DNA of 53,458 nt from Candidatus Cloacimonetes bacterium HGW-Cloacimonetes-1 (GCA_002841975.1 PHBQ01000006.1:1-53458), one strand, 5' to 3'. Shown: positions 35,974-45,687, counted from the first letter of the stretch. Numbers and translations are program-made. Notes: generated from the sequence alone by a model not told the origin.

Positions 35974-36338
35974 ATAGCATATACCACCGAGGATCTCTCC
36001 GATTCACATATTTCCACTTCATAGACGCGACAAGTATCACTGCCCAATTGACTTTGCATCCGTTCATAGACGTATTTTGCCAGATGTTCAGAGGTAGGAT
36101 TGATCTGGTCAAAGGGAGGAATCTCATTCAGATATTGATGATCGAGTTCGTTCAAGATAGCATTCAGGTACTTTTTGATGATGCCAAAGTCCATCGCCAT
36201 ACCGATCTCGTCCAAGGTCTCGCAGATCAGTCCGATCCGCACTTTCCAGTTGTGGCCATGCAGGTTTTGGCAAGCTCCCTGATAGCCACAAAGCTTGTGG
36301 GCAGCAGAGAATGTTTCGGTTACGCTTAATTTATACAA
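35970..36338 (-). CDS. queD: 6-carboxytetrahydropterin synthase
   Basis: QueD makes 6-carboxytetrahydropterin from dihydroneopterin triphosphate for queuosine synthesis. The 122-residue protein has the zinc histidines in SAAHKL and LHGHNW, the catalytic Cys in GACQNLHGH, AMDFGIIK, LDHQYLNE and NPTSEHLAKYVYE. The TTG at 36338 is chosen because GAGAGG lies 8 bases upstream and it gives the usual family N-terminus (YKLSVTETFSAAH). The TTG at 36359 overlaps the corA stop and has no site. engB overlaps its stop codon. Confidence 0.93.
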   Translation of the reverse strand: MYKLSVTETFSAAHKLCGYQGACQNLHGHNWKVRIGLICETLDEIGMAMDFGIIKKYLNAILNELDHQYLNEIPPFDQINPTSEHLAKYVYERMQSQLGSDTCRVYEVEICESERSSVVYAI

Positions 36339-36355
36339 GGTTGTTTCCTCTCTTA

Positions 36356-37288
36356 TCAAAAATATTTCTTGCGGATAAACACAAAGACTAGTGTAATCGA
36401 CATCACAATGGCAAAGCCCATCACGATCAGGAATGCGTATGGGTTGTTTTGAAACGGCAATCTCACGTTCATTCCATAGATGCTTGCAATCAATGTCGGC
36501 AAAGCTATAATGATCGTAATTGATGTCAAGAACTTCATCACAACGTTGAGGTTATTGGAGATGATCGAAGCAAAGGCATCCATCATTCCACTCAGGATAC
36601 TGCTGTGGATATTTGCCATTTCGATCGCCTGTTTGTTCTCGATAATTACGTCTTCAATCAAGTCTTCCGCTTCGGAATCCTGCTGCATCCAACGCGATCT
36701 CTGCATCCGTTCCAGGATAATTTCGTTCGACTTGAGGGATGTGGTAAAAAACACCAGGGACTTTTCCATGCGCAGGAGGCGGATCAATTCCTTGTTCCGC
36801 ATGGACTGGTGTAGCTCATTTTCTATATTTGCGGTACGGCGGTCTATTTCCTTCAGAAACTTCAGGTAATAGATCGAAGTGCGCAGATTGAGATGCAAGA
36901 CAAAACTCTGCTGCGTGATCCGGAAGGGACGGTTTTTACCATCCAGATACTGGGTCAAAACTTCATTGTCATAAAAAGAAACGGTGATCACTTTATCCGG
37001 GATCACGATGATCCCCAAAGGTGCCGTGGCAAAGGGAACCGTGGCAGAGCGATGTTTATAAAACACCGGTACTCGCACGATGATCAGCATTGCGCCTTCA
37101 TCGTATTCCAGACGTGCGTTTTCGTCTACGTCCTGTAAGTCTGTGATAAAATCTTCCGGAAGATCATATTGTTTTACAACGCTGTTGATCTCGTCTGTGT
37201 CTGGGTTTTCCAGATGAAGCCAAAATGTTTCATCCAAGTTTAGTGCCGGAGCAAATCGCTGTCCTGTGCTTTTGAACATCTGAATCAT
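36356..37288 (-). CDS. corA: CorA-type magnesium/divalent cation transporter
   Basis: This 310-residue inner-membrane channel imports Mg2+ or related ions. The long N-terminal cytoplasmic funnel ends with a helix leading into two C-terminal membrane helices: FLTSITIIIALPTLIASI, then the selectivity motif YGMNV, then AFLIVMGFAIVMSITLVFVF. The protein ends in a basic tail (RKKYF). The ATG at 37288 has GGAGG 6 bases upstream and is preferred over the GTG at 37300. The queD start region overlaps its end. The 37301-37454 gap upstream shows no terminator for the BtpA gene and nothing else clear. Confidence 0.93.
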   Translation of the reverse strand: MIQMFKSTGQRFAPALNLDETFWLHLENPDTDEINSVVKQYDLPEDFITDLQDVDENARLEYDEGAMLIIVRVPVFYKHRSATVPFATAPLGIIVIPDKVITVSFYDNEVLTQYLDGKNRPFRITQQSFVLHLNLRTSIYYLKFLKEIDRRTANIENELHQSMRNKELIRLLRMEKSLVFFTTSLKSNEIILERMQRSRWMQQDSEAEDLIEDVIIENKQAIEMANIHSSILSGMMDAFASIISNNLNVVMKFLTSITIIIALPTLIASIYGMNVRLPFQNNPYAFLIVMGFAIVMSITLVFVFIRKKYF

Positions 37289-37454
37289 AGCGACCTCCAC
37301 ATCTTTTTAGGTTATTCCGTACCAGTCTTTTTATTCCTGTCATGATGGCAACAAAAACTTTGATCGGGGCTTATCCCGAAAACAGGTTCAGGGCCTCATG
37401 ACGATTAACTTGCTATAAGCGCAAGGCAATTTCTCTGGATAAAACTCTAGCTAT

Positions 37455-38252
37455 TTATCTGATGGCGTTCAGGACATTGAGGATTCGCTCCAGAGACAGG
37501 GAATTTGACCATAGTCCATCGGTTTTGAAATAAGAACCGATGATGAAGCTATCTGCAAGCTCCCAAAAGGAACGGATGTTCTCCGGAGTGATGCCGGATC
37601 CGATCAGGATGGGGAGTGACGATGCTTTGCGGACTGCCTGCAGATCTGCGGGAGCGGCGGCTTTACCGGTGGCAGAGCCTGTCACGATGAGTCCGTCACT
37701 GAGGAAGAATTCTGCAGCGGAGGCTGTTTCACCGATACCGACGTCGGAAGTAATGGCGTGTGCAGAGTGTTTTTTCTTGATATCTGTGAGGATGGCAATA
37801 TGCTCTGCACCGATCTGTTTGCGATAGCGCAACAGTTCACCGGCACAAGCGTCGATATAGCCTTCGTCTGCCACATGGCCAAAGACAAAGCCTTCTGCCC
37901 GTATGAATTGAATCTCGGCTGCCTTGGCTATTGACAGAGCTTCTTTATTGGCGGCTGCCAGGACCTGTATACCCAATGGTACTGTCACAGCGTCCCGAAC
38001 GGCGCAGGCAACGGCAGTGAGCGTGGAAGTGATCTCTGGCCCCACGACACGATTCAGATAGGGCAGATCGTGCATGTTTTCCAGCATGATCGCATCTAAA
38101 CCCGCTTGTTCATAGACTTTGGCTTCTTCTACCGCCAGACGGACAATCTCTTTGGTGGAGAGATGATGATTCGGGGTGCCGGGTAAGGCCTGAACATGCA
38201 CCATCCCAATGATGGGCTTGGTGCCGGGACTAAAGATTTGCCAAAATTTCAT
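37455..38252 (-). CDS. BtpA/SgcQ-family TIM-barrel protein
   Basis: This 265-residue protein belongs to the BtpA family, named for a factor affecting photosystem I stability in cyanobacteria and found in many non-photosynthetic bacteria, where its role is unclear. The family start PIIGMVHVQALPGTP is present, with DAIMLENMHDLPY, GIQVLAAANKEAL, RAEGFVFGHVADEGYIDA, LIVTGSATGKAA, LIGSGITPENI and ADSFIIGSYFKTDG. AAGGAG lies 7 bases before the ATG at 38252. The longer upstream frame reads intergenic repeat sequence. It stands alone on its side of the gap. Confidence 0.9.
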   Translation of the reverse strand: MKFWQIFSPGTKPIIGMVHVQALPGTPNHHLSTKEIVRLAVEEAKVYEQAGLDAIMLENMHDLPYLNRVVGPEITSTLTAVACAVRDAVTVPLGIQVLAAANKEALSIAKAAEIQFIRAEGFVFGHVADEGYIDACAGELLRYRKQIGAEHIAILTDIKKKHSAHAITSDVGIGETASAAEFFLSDGLIVTGSATGKAAAPADLQAVRKASSLPILIGSGITPENIRSFWELADSFIIGSYFKTDGLWSNSLSLERILNVLNAIR

Positions 38253-38793
38253 CGTGTGCTCCTTCTGATCTGGCTGTGGACTTTGCAATCCGTGAGCATC
38301 GCTTGCTCTGCAGTACGATTCTACATCCGATCTCATGCATAGTCGAGGTTCATCCAGAGTCAAGGATTTTTTGCCGGATGGCAGATCTTCGTATCTGCCC
38401 ATTGGTCTCCGGGTTGTAGAGCGAGCCGCGTAGCCGGAGGATGCCAATCCTCCGCAAAAAGCCAAGTCAGCCACGAGGCGTGTACCATTGAGCGGATTCA
38501 CATCTTTCCAATCTCAGGTGCCGGCGTGGCACTTCCCTCGTAAATCCCAAGTCCGACAAGGGAATCACGAGGGCTTCACGAGGGGATCACGAGGGAATCG
38601 AGCAAGGCTGATTGTATCCCGAGAAAATGGAAGATCTTTGAAGCTGAAAACCAATTTATTGGCGATTACAACTGATTTACACTATACTATAGGTGTCGAT
38701 AGATCTTGACAGTTATCAGTACTTAAGTGTAATTGGGAAAGTACTTCCGAAGATCACCCGGGAGAGCATCAAAGCTTTAGGAGAAGGATTATT
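38253..38793. other. Intergenic region between btpA-like and beta-propeller genes
   Basis: These 541 bases hold no credible gene. The notable item is a run of four 11-bp units at 38560-38600. A weak TTGACA at 38710 upstream of the beta-propeller gene lacks a good -10. Confidence 0.6.
38560..38600. repeat. 11-bp tandem repeat, about 3.7 units
   Basis: Units read GGGAATCACGA, GGGCTTCACGA, GGGGATCACGA and a partial GGGAATCG. An inverted relative (CCCTCGTAAATCCC) precedes it at 38535-38548. It is probably a minor microsatellite-like repeat. Confidence 0.7.
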
Positions 38794-40437
38794 ATGAAAA
38801 CAGCGCTCTACTTATTTGTGATATTGTTGTTAATGCTAACGAGTCAGCTCATTGCCCAGATAAACATCAGTGCCTATGCTGCCGACAATGCTGAGGCTCC
38901 ACTGGACATACCTTCCTATATACTCAATGCTGCCGGTCAAAAAGAAGTAGTGCATCCGGACGTGATTTTCGAGCCCACCGGCTGGAACGGATACCAATAT
39001 TGGATGGCATATACTCCCTTTCCGGATGTGGATGCAGTTCATGAAAATCCCTGCATTGCTGTCTCTAACGATCGGGAAAACTGGATTGAACCTCCAGGCG
39101 GCACAAACCCCATAGATTCCTTTGCCTCCTCGGCTTCCGTGTATAACTCTGATACGGAACTGATCCTCTCTGCGGACAAGGATACTCTGTATTGCATCTG
39201 GCGACGGGTGGCAAGCTATACCCAGGAAGTGATGTATTACAGATATACCACGGATGGGATCAACTGGTCGCCCAAAGTAGAAATCATGAATCTCACTACT
39301 ACCAATACCGGTGGCCTCATTTCTCCTGCTATTGTTTATCAAGGCGGCATGTATCGCATGTGGTCGGTACGCAAACCTGCGTCCGGCGTAACGGCTCCCC
39401 GTGTGGTGGAGTATCGCCAGGCATCATCCTTATCCGGGCTCCAGGTTGCTGCGGTTGTCGTCACCACTATTACACCATTTACTTATAACGCCACGTCTGT
39501 TCCCACTACGGAAACGTGGCATCTGAATGTGATCTATCACAATGGATATTACTGGATGATCAATACCGTAGGTCCCTACGGAGTTTCTTCCGGCGGCGAT
39601 TTGTATCTGGGGTATTCCGCTGACGGCATCACCTGGACCTTTGGCTCCCAGCCGGTACTGACTCGTCGTGATCCCTTCTCTTATTGGGATCGCATCCTGT
39701 ATCGTGCCAGTATTTTGCCGACCAGTGGCAATTCCAATAACTTTTACATCTGGTATTCGGTCCAGAGAAAGAACAGCACACCCCACATGATAGGATTTAC
39801 TTTCACCACCGGCGGCGAGACCCTTCCGGTCGAGCTTTCATCATTAACTGCGATCGTTACACCGCTCAACACCGTTCAGATCAATTGGGTCACCCAAAGT
39901 GAAACAAATGTTTCGGGCTATTATGTGCTGCGTAATACTTCCGCAAATGATGCGACTGCCTCAGTAGTCAGTCCTCTGATTGCCGGCACAAACACTTCTA
40001 CACAAACAAGCTATTCTTTTATCGATCAGAATAATCCGGAGAGCGGACTTCTGTTCTATTGGCTAAAGTGTGTGGATCTTGCCGGTACCTATACAGTGCA
40101 TGGCCCCATATCCATCTATTTGGAGACATCCCCCAACACTCCTCCCCCTCCCGTGGCATTCGGTACGTCCCTGCAACGTGTGTATCCCAATCCTTTCAAT
40201 CCCACAACGACCATAGACTTTACCATAGCAAAACCGAGTACAGTTCGCATCGAGATTTATAACCTGCGCGGTGAGAATTTGCGCAGATTGGGAAATCAAT
40301 TCTACGCCAAAGGGACTTACGAGTGCGTTTGGGATGGCAAAGCTGAAAATGGAGAGGTGCAAGCCTCCGGGATTTATTTTATCAAGCTGAGTACGCCGGA
40401 TCACGTTTCTGCGCGTAAGGTATTGATGCTGAAATAG
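38794..40437 (+). CDS. Secreted beta-propeller protein with FlgD-like C-terminal sorting domain
   Basis: This is a 547-residue exported protein. A signal peptide (residues 1-21, ending LTSQLIAQ) is followed by a beta-propeller region that resembles the five-bladed glycoside-hydrolase-43/sialidase fold: VHPDVIFEPTGWNGYQYWMA, NPCIAVSNDRENW, YYRYTTDGINW and YLGYSADGITW. A fibronectin-like domain (about 345-450) is followed by the sorting tail: VYPNPFNPTTTIDFTI, RIEIYNLRGENL, CVWDGKAENG, ASGIYFIKL and the final RKVLMLK. A carbohydrate-binding or glycosidase role is plausible; catalytic residues were not assigned. AAGGATTATT precedes the ATG. Confidence 0.83.
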   Translation: MKTALYLFVILLLMLTSQLIAQINISAYAADNAEAPLDIPSYILNAAGQKEVVHPDVIFEPTGWNGYQYWMAYTPFPDVDAVHENPCIAVSNDRENWIEPPGGTNPIDSFASSASVYNSDTELILSADKDTLYCIWRRVASYTQEVMYYRYTTDGINWSPKVEIMNLTTTNTGGLISPAIVYQGGMYRMWSVRKPASGVTAPRVVEYRQASSLSGLQVAAVVVTTITPFTYNATSVPTTETWHLNVIYHNGYYWMINTVGPYGVSSGGDLYLGYSADGITWTFGSQPVLTRRDPFSYWDRILYRASILPTSGNSNNFYIWYSVQRKNSTPHMIGFTFTTGGETLPVELSSLTAIVTPLNTVQINWVTQSETNVSGYYVLRNTSANDATASVVSPLIAGTNTSTQTSYSFIDQNNPESGLLFYWLKCVDLAGTYTVHGPISIYLETSPNTPPPPVAFGTSLQRVYPNPFNPTTTIDFTIAKPSTVRIEIYNLRGENLRRLGNQFYAKGTYECVWDGKAENGEVQASGIYFIKLSTPDHVSARKVLMLK

Positions 40438-40554
40438 CAGCATAACTCGCAAGCCTCTAAACCGCGGAGCGGTACAGGCTGTTAAAAAGTGGTGTATTTA
40501 TATGGCATGAATCAGATTAGTGATGCAGCGAAACCTATTGGATGCGCGTGCCGA

Positions 40555-40652
40555 TAAACCTCGGAGAGGTGATACTCTTATAGCCTGAGGTGAAGCGCAG
40601 CGAAACCTCAGGAACAGTAACAAAGTAAATTAAGCCCTGGAGGGGCGACACT
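40555..40652 (+). repeat. Left REP flank of the RAYT element
   Basis: It starts TAAACCTCGGAGAGGTGATA and ends CCCTGGAGGGGCGACACT. It is an imperfect inverted copy of 41094-41191. The two 98-base flanks enclose the transposase gene. The first 117 bases after the beta-propeller gene (40438-40554) show only a weak hairpin (ACCGC-GGA-GCGGT). Confidence 0.9.
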
Positions 40653-40663
40653 GGGAGGCAATG

Positions 40664-41095
40664 ATGGCAACCTCATATTGCTCCATCACTGTGCACATTA
40701 TTTTCGGCACGAAGGATCGCTTTAGGTACTTGACGGATGATGTGTTTTCCTATATTCATGGGATTATCCACCAATTGGACGGTATCCCCATTTCCATCAA
40801 CGGCACCGATGATCACATCCACATTTTATGCAATCTTCCCAAATCCATGACGGTACCAGAATTCGTCCGTGTTATCAAGGCCAATTCCAGCAAATGGTTC
40901 AAAGATAAAAATGCAAACATGGCGTGGCAAACGGGATATGCAGCATTTAGCGTTAGCAAGACCAATATCCCAGCCATTCAAAAGTACATTATGGCGCAGA
41001 AGGAACATCATCATCGGGTGACATTTGCAGAAGAAATGCAGAAGTACATGGTGGAGGAAGGAGGTTCAAGTGTTTGGAATGAATGGTTTGGATAG
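40664..41095 (+). CDS. REP-associated tyrosine (Y1/HUH) transposase
   Basis: This 143-residue protein belongs to the IS200/IS605 TnpA-like superfamily in its REP-associated form (RAYT). The HUH metal-binding motif is in GTDDHIHIL, the catalytic Tyr in IQKYIMAQKEHH, and the protein starts SYCSITVHIIFGTKDR, as is typical. It nicks single-stranded DNA at REP hairpins and is thought to spread them. GGGAGG lies 5 bases before the second ATG at 40664; the first ATG (40661) leaves only 2 bases. Inverted REPs flank it on both sides, and a solo REP lies at 24325-24425. The gene looks intact, so the family may still be active. Confidence 0.92.
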   Translation: MATSYCSITVHIIFGTKDRFRYLTDDVFSYIHGIIHQLDGIPISINGTDDHIHILCNLPKSMTVPEFVRVIKANSSKWFKDKNANMAWQTGYAAFSVSKTNIPAIQKYIMAQKEHHHRVTFAEEMQKYMVEEGGSSVWNEWFG

Positions 41096-41191
41096 TGTCG
41101 CCCTTCCAGGGCTTACCGGCGAGGGTGCCTTTTCCTGAGGTTACGCTGCGCTTCACCTCAGGCTACAAGAGTATCACCTCTCCGAGGTTTA
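41094..41191 (-). repeat. Right REP flank of the RAYT element
   Basis: It starts AGTGTCGCCCTTCCAGGGCT at the transposase stop codon and ends TCTCCGAGGTTTA. It pairs in inverse orientation with 40555-40652. The following 41192-41413 carries no gene; it holds only a TTGACA at 41293 without a matching -10. Confidence 0.9.
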
Positions 41192-41413
41192 AAGGTATGC
41201 AAATTTAACAGCTTGGCTGCGCTTCAACCCATGTTTACCATCTAAATGCGCACTTTCATATCATATAGTATCAACTCTCCAAGGTAAAGTCCATTGACAA
41301 ATTCTCAAAACAGAATGGCAGATCGTTGTATTGATTCTATTCGAAATGGAAGGAATATTGCATCTACTACATAAGATGGCAAGGATTCATTGTCAGCTTG
41401 CAAGGAGGCAATT

Positions 41414-43201
41414 ATGAAACACTTTGTTACAATATTTGTTTGCATATTGGCACTACACTTGATGGCCGCTCCGGTCTCCGAGACTACTGCAGCGCAGGTG
41501 GCATCCGCACAATTGAAACGTGTAGCTCCTAGTACCGATTACACTCCGATTAATATGGAACGGATCATAAATCAGGATGCTACTTTGGCATATATCTTTA
41601 GCTTCTATCCTGATGCTTATGTAGTCGTGACTGCATTGGATGAATTTACCCCTGTCATTGCTTATGCTACGGAAAATCCCTACAAAAGCGATGAATCACA
41701 GGATATCCTGACAGAATTGATCCGTACCGATCTTTGCTATCGCTGGCAAAACCTTCCCCTCTACAGCATGGAGCAAAGATCTGCGATCAGCAGCCAATGG
41801 GAAGATCTGCTATCCTCGCAACCCGGTCGGGATTATCAGCAATGGCCTCCCGTGGGATATTCCCCTACAGGTGGATGGCTGAAAACCAATTGGACTCAAA
41901 ATGCACCATATAATGCAATGTGCCCCATGGATTTGGTGACCGGTGCCCGTAGCGTGGCAGGCTGTCCGTCTATTGCCATGGGACAAATCGTGAACTATCA
42001 CCATACTTTGAACAATACACGTTTAACCGATGCCGATGATTATCATCATAACTACAGTGGACGGAACTATTGGATCGATAACGATGCGGTAGCCCTGAGC
42101 TTTCCGACATTTCCGGAGCTCAATAGCTATCTGGATGCTGTTTCGCAGCATTTTGCGACCGATCAAGCGCTCACCAACACCGATAAAGCAGCCATCGTCT
42201 TTGCCTGCGGTGTCGCAGCCACACAGGTCTATACCTCTACCGGCTCCGGTACATTTGGAGTGGGACAGGCTTTTGCGGCATTTCAACGCTTCAATTTTCA
42301 GGACATGGAACTATTGGACAATAGCGATACCGACGTCTATGACCGCATGGCGGATAGCATGATGAATGCCCTACCGGTGTTGCTGGCGGTGATGACTCCC
42401 GCCGAAGATATGGGGCACAACGTCGTAGTAGATGGATACAATACTGATGGGCTGTTTCACCTCAATTTTGGCTGGGGAGGATCAAGCAATGGCTGGTATC
42501 AGTTACCTGAACAGTTTCCCTATGGAATGACAGTTTTGGAAGGTGCCATCGTCGATATTCACCCCCGGGAATATGTGATGGTGTTTCCGGATACGCTGAA
42601 CTTCCTGACTTGGGAAGAGATGCACATCCAGAGCATCGAAGTGGTCAATATCACCGGAGAGAATATTACTATAGAGGGAACATCGAACCAGTGGGTTTTA
42701 CCGGCTTCTCAATTGTTTGTACTCACAAATCCGTCAGTATTGCCATGTGTGCTAACTCCCGGACAGAGTATGTTTATCAATGTGATGGTAGATTTACCGA
42801 CCGTGAAAACTCGGCAAATCTACGAAACACCCCTGCGCATCATCTATAATGCCGGATACTATGATGTCATGATCCGCTACAATACCGAGCTCACATCTCC
42901 GGTGGAGGACGATCTGATCGCAGTAACGCCCCTCAGCGTGTCCAATAGCCCCAATCCCTTCCGGGATTATACCAGAATCTCTGTCAAATCTGCAGCCCAG
43001 AGCAGTATCAGGATAGGGGTTTACAACGTGCGGGGGCAGCTGGTACGAAGCTTTGATGCCAAATGCAATAGCAATGGAGATTGTGATATCCTGTGGGATG
43101 CCCTGGATGAAAAGGGAACAACAGCATCTTCCGGTATCTATTACTATCGGGTCGAGGGTGACCGGATAGTTCAAACCCGCAAGATGCTGTTGCTCAAATA
43201 G
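41414..43201 (+). CDS. Secreted C10 (streptopain) family cysteine protease with sorting domain
   Basis: This is a 595-residue exported protease. A signal peptide (FVTIFVCILALHLMAAPVS) precedes a prodomain (about 20-150) of the Spi/PepSY-like type seen in this family. The catalytic Cys is C184 in VAGCPSIAMGQIVNYHH, and the His is in GHNVVVDGYNTDGLFHLNFG, with the following WGG loop. The family consensus GCVATAMAQ is changed to GCPSIAMGQ, but Cys and His remain. The sorting tail is NSPNPFRDYTRI, RIGVYNVRGQLVRSF, ILWDALDEKG, SSGIYYYRVEGD and the final RKMLLLK. The ATG at 41414 has AAGGAGG 5 bases upstream and is preferred over the start at 41390. Confidence 0.93.
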   Translation: MKHFVTIFVCILALHLMAAPVSETTAAQVASAQLKRVAPSTDYTPINMERIINQDATLAYIFSFYPDAYVVVTALDEFTPVIAYATENPYKSDESQDILTELIRTDLCYRWQNLPLYSMEQRSAISSQWEDLLSSQPGRDYQQWPPVGYSPTGGWLKTNWTQNAPYNAMCPMDLVTGARSVAGCPSIAMGQIVNYHHTLNNTRLTDADDYHHNYSGRNYWIDNDAVALSFPTFPELNSYLDAVSQHFATDQALTNTDKAAIVFACGVAATQVYTSTGSGTFGVGQAFAAFQRFNFQDMELLDNSDTDVYDRMADSMMNALPVLLAVMTPAEDMGHNVVVDGYNTDGLFHLNFGWGGSSNGWYQLPEQFPYGMTVLEGAIVDIHPREYVMVFPDTLNFLTWEEMHIQSIEVVNITGENITIEGTSNQWVLPASQLFVLTNPSVLPCVLTPGQSMFINVMVDLPTVKTRQIYETPLRIIYNAGYYDVMIRYNTELTSPVEDDLIAVTPLSVSNSPNPFRDYTRISVKSAAQSSIRIGVYNVRGQLVRSFDAKCNSNGDCDILWDALDEKGTTASSGIYYYRVEGDRIVQTRKMLLLK

Positions 43202-43203
43202 AT

Positions 43204-45687
43204 TTATTTACTGGCTGCAATGCTGATCATCTTCTGCGGGATGATGATCACTTTGCGGACGGTGAGTCCTTCCAGAGCTTTTATCACGTTATCGATGGAT
43301 AGGGCTGTGCTGCGCAAGGTATCTTCCGTGGCATCCGCTGCTACATCCATCTTACCGCGTACTTTACCATTGACCTGGATCACGTAGGTGATGCTGTCTT
43401 TTTGCAAATACTTCTCGTCATAGCCGGGAAGGCCGCATTCATGAAGCATCTCTGTACAACCAATCATCTCCCACAGCTCTTCGGCGATATGCGGAGCAAA
43501 TGGGTAGAGCAACTGGGGGATAATCCCACAGGCTTCGGCATATACTGCAAGCTCTGCATTGCTGAGTTGGGTGGTGTCCTTGATACTGGTACATTTGTTG
43601 AGATGTTCCATAGTCACGGCAATGGCAGTATTGTATTGCATTCTGTGCAGACTATCTTCGAGCCATTTCTTCACGGTGATATGCGAGCTGTAAAGCAGTT
43701 CACGGAACTCTGGGCTGAGTTCGGATGGCTCTGCCGTATATTCCAAGCCCTGGCGGATGGCATCGATATTGGTCTCGATCAGACGCCAAATCCGGTTCAG
43801 GAAGCGGAAGGCTCCCATCACGGCATCGTCGTTCCATTCCACATCCTTTTCGGGAGGTGAGGCAAAGAGCAGGAAGACGCGCAAAGTATCGGCACCAAAG
43901 CGGTCTATAATGTATTGGGGGTCAACCACGTTGCCTTTGGACTTGGACATCTTGGCACCATCTTTGAGCACCATGCCCTGGGTCAAAAGACGGGCAAAAG
44001 GCTCGTCACTCTTCACCCAACCGAGGTCGCGCATAAACTTGTGGATAAAGCGGGCATAGAGCAAGTGCATCACAGCATGCTCGACCCCGCCGATATATTG
44101 ATCCACCGGCAGCCAATATTCGGCATTTTCCGGAGAGAAGGGTAGCTTTTCATTTTTGGGATCTGCATAACGGGCAAAATACCAGGAGCTATCGACAAAG
44201 GTATCCATGGTGTCGGTCTCACGGCGGGCGGCTTTTCCACACTGCGGACAGGGGACATTCAGCCATTCCGGAACCGATAGCAGGGGATTACTGGTGGTTT
44301 TGCCTACTTGCACATTGTCGGGCAGCAATACCGGCAAATCTTCGTCCGGAACCAATACGACACCGCAATCCGGGCAGTGGATGATCGGGATCGGATTTCC
44401 CCAGTAACGTTGGCGGGAAATACCCCAATCTCGAATGCGATAGGTGTGAGTGCGCTTGCCCCAGTTGTTCGCTTCGATCCATTCACTGATGGCGGTCTTA
44501 CTCTCGACACTGTCACGTCCGTCAAATTGGGCAGAATTGGTCATAATACCGGCCTCAGTATAGGCTGCTTGCATGGTATCCAAGCTCAAGTTTTGCTCTG
44601 GGTTTTGGATCACCAGTTTGAGCGGGATATTGTATTTCTGTGCAAAATCATAGTCGCGTTGATCATGAGCGGGAACTGCCATCACGGCACCGGTGCCATA
44701 GTCCATCAGTACGTAGTTTGTCACCCAGATTTGCACCATATCTCCGTTCAGGGGATTGATGCAATTGTGTCCGCTAAAAATACCTTCTTTGGGTTTATCC
44801 TCGGCGGTACGCAGGATTTTGTCTTCATTGATTACGCGTTGGCAAAAATCATGCAGTTCCGTATTGGAGGGGTCATCCGTCAGCCACTTTTGCACCAGAG
44901 GATGCTCCGGCGGTACTGCCATAAAGGTGACGCCGTAGATAGTGTCGGGGCGGGTAGTAAAGACTGCAATGCTCTCGGTTCCGTCTTGCATGGGGAATTC
45001 TATACGGGTGCCCGTGCTCTTGCCGATCCAGTTCTTTTGCATGGTCATCACTTTTTCCGGCCAGTCTATGACTCCGCTAAAGTCCAGCAGTTCTTCTGCA
45101 TAATCTGTAATCCGAAAATACCATTGTTCCAGTTCCTTTTGCAATACATCGGTACCGCAACGCCAGCAGTGACCATCCTCCACCTGTTCATTGGCGAGTA
45201 CGGTCTGGCATTCATCACACCAGTTTTGGTAGGATTTCTTGCGATAGACGATACCTTGCTCGTACATCTTTTTAAAGATATACTGTCCCCAGTGATAGTA
45301 TTCGGGACGGCAGGTGCTGACTTCGCGCTCCCAGTCCAGTCCAAAGCCCATGCCATCAAATTGGATGCGCATGGCGGCAATGTTCTCTTCCGTGGTGAGG
45401 CGGGGATGAGAATTGTGCAAGATTGCGTAATTCTCGGCAGGCATGCCAAAGCTATCGTAACCCATGGGTTGCATCACGTTGTAGCCTTCCATCAGTTTGA
45501 GCCGGGTGACGGCATCGCCGATGGAGTAGTTTGAAGCGTGTCCTATATGTAATATTCCGGATGGATAGGGGAACATAGACAGTACATAGTATTTGGGCTT
45601 TGCACATACATCCTGTGCATTAAAGACGCGGCTGTTTCGCCAGTTTGCTTGCCACTTACGCTCGATTTCACTAAAAGGATATTCCAT
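43204..45687 (-). CDS. leuS: Leucyl-tRNA synthetase
   Basis: LeuS charges tRNA-Leu. The 827-residue class I enzyme has the HIGH-type motif in PSGILHIGHASNYSIGD, the editing (CP1) domain with AVFTTRPDTIYGVTFMA and MAVPAHDQRDYDFAQ, the zinc-like Cys groups WCDECQTVLAN and CPDCG, and the KMSKS loop in GAKMSKSKGNVVDP. The anticodon domain closes the protein. GGAG lies 6 bases before the ATG at 45687, which is preferred over 45699. It converges on the C10 protease with 2 bases between stops and diverges from mtnA across 258 bases. Confidence 0.97.
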   Translation of the reverse strand: MEYPFSEIERKWQANWRNSRVFNAQDVCAKPKYYVLSMFPYPSGILHIGHASNYSIGDAVTRLKLMEGYNVMQPMGYDSFGMPAENYAILHNSHPRLTTEENIAAMRIQFDGMGFGLDWEREVSTCRPEYYHWGQYIFKKMYEQGIVYRKKSYQNWCDECQTVLANEQVEDGHCWRCGTDVLQKELEQWYFRITDYAEELLDFSGVIDWPEKVMTMQKNWIGKSTGTRIEFPMQDGTESIAVFTTRPDTIYGVTFMAVPPEHPLVQKWLTDDPSNTELHDFCQRVINEDKILRTAEDKPKEGIFSGHNCINPLNGDMVQIWVTNYVLMDYGTGAVMAVPAHDQRDYDFAQKYNIPLKLVIQNPEQNLSLDTMQAAYTEAGIMTNSAQFDGRDSVESKTAISEWIEANNWGKRTHTYRIRDWGISRQRYWGNPIPIIHCPDCGVVLVPDEDLPVLLPDNVQVGKTTSNPLLSVPEWLNVPCPQCGKAARRETDTMDTFVDSSWYFARYADPKNEKLPFSPENAEYWLPVDQYIGGVEHAVMHLLYARFIHKFMRDLGWVKSDEPFARLLTQGMVLKDGAKMSKSKGNVVDPQYIIDRFGADTLRVFLLFASPPEKDVEWNDDAVMGAFRFLNRIWRLIETNIDAIRQGLEYTAEPSELSPEFRELLYSSHITVKKWLEDSLHRMQYNTAIAVTMEHLNKCTSIKDTTQLSNAELAVYAEACGIIPQLLYPFAPHIAEELWEMIGCTEMLHECGLPGYDEKYLQKDSITYVIQVNGKVRGKMDVAADATEDTLRSTALSIDNVIKALEGLTVRKVIIIPQKMISIAASK

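Noticed and set aside
38253-38501. Longer N-terminus for the BtpA-family protein
   Set aside because: The extension is unlike the family; AAGGAG sits just before the ATG at 38252, which gives the standard BtpA start.
38560-38600. CRISPR-like repetition
   Set aside because: Units are 11 bp and directly adjacent with no spacers, and no cas gene is in the window.
44308-45534. Long plus-strand open frame (408 codons) opposite leuS
   Set aside because: It lies wholly antisense to an intact leuS with canonical motifs, has no recognisable domain, and its composition mirrors leuS codons.
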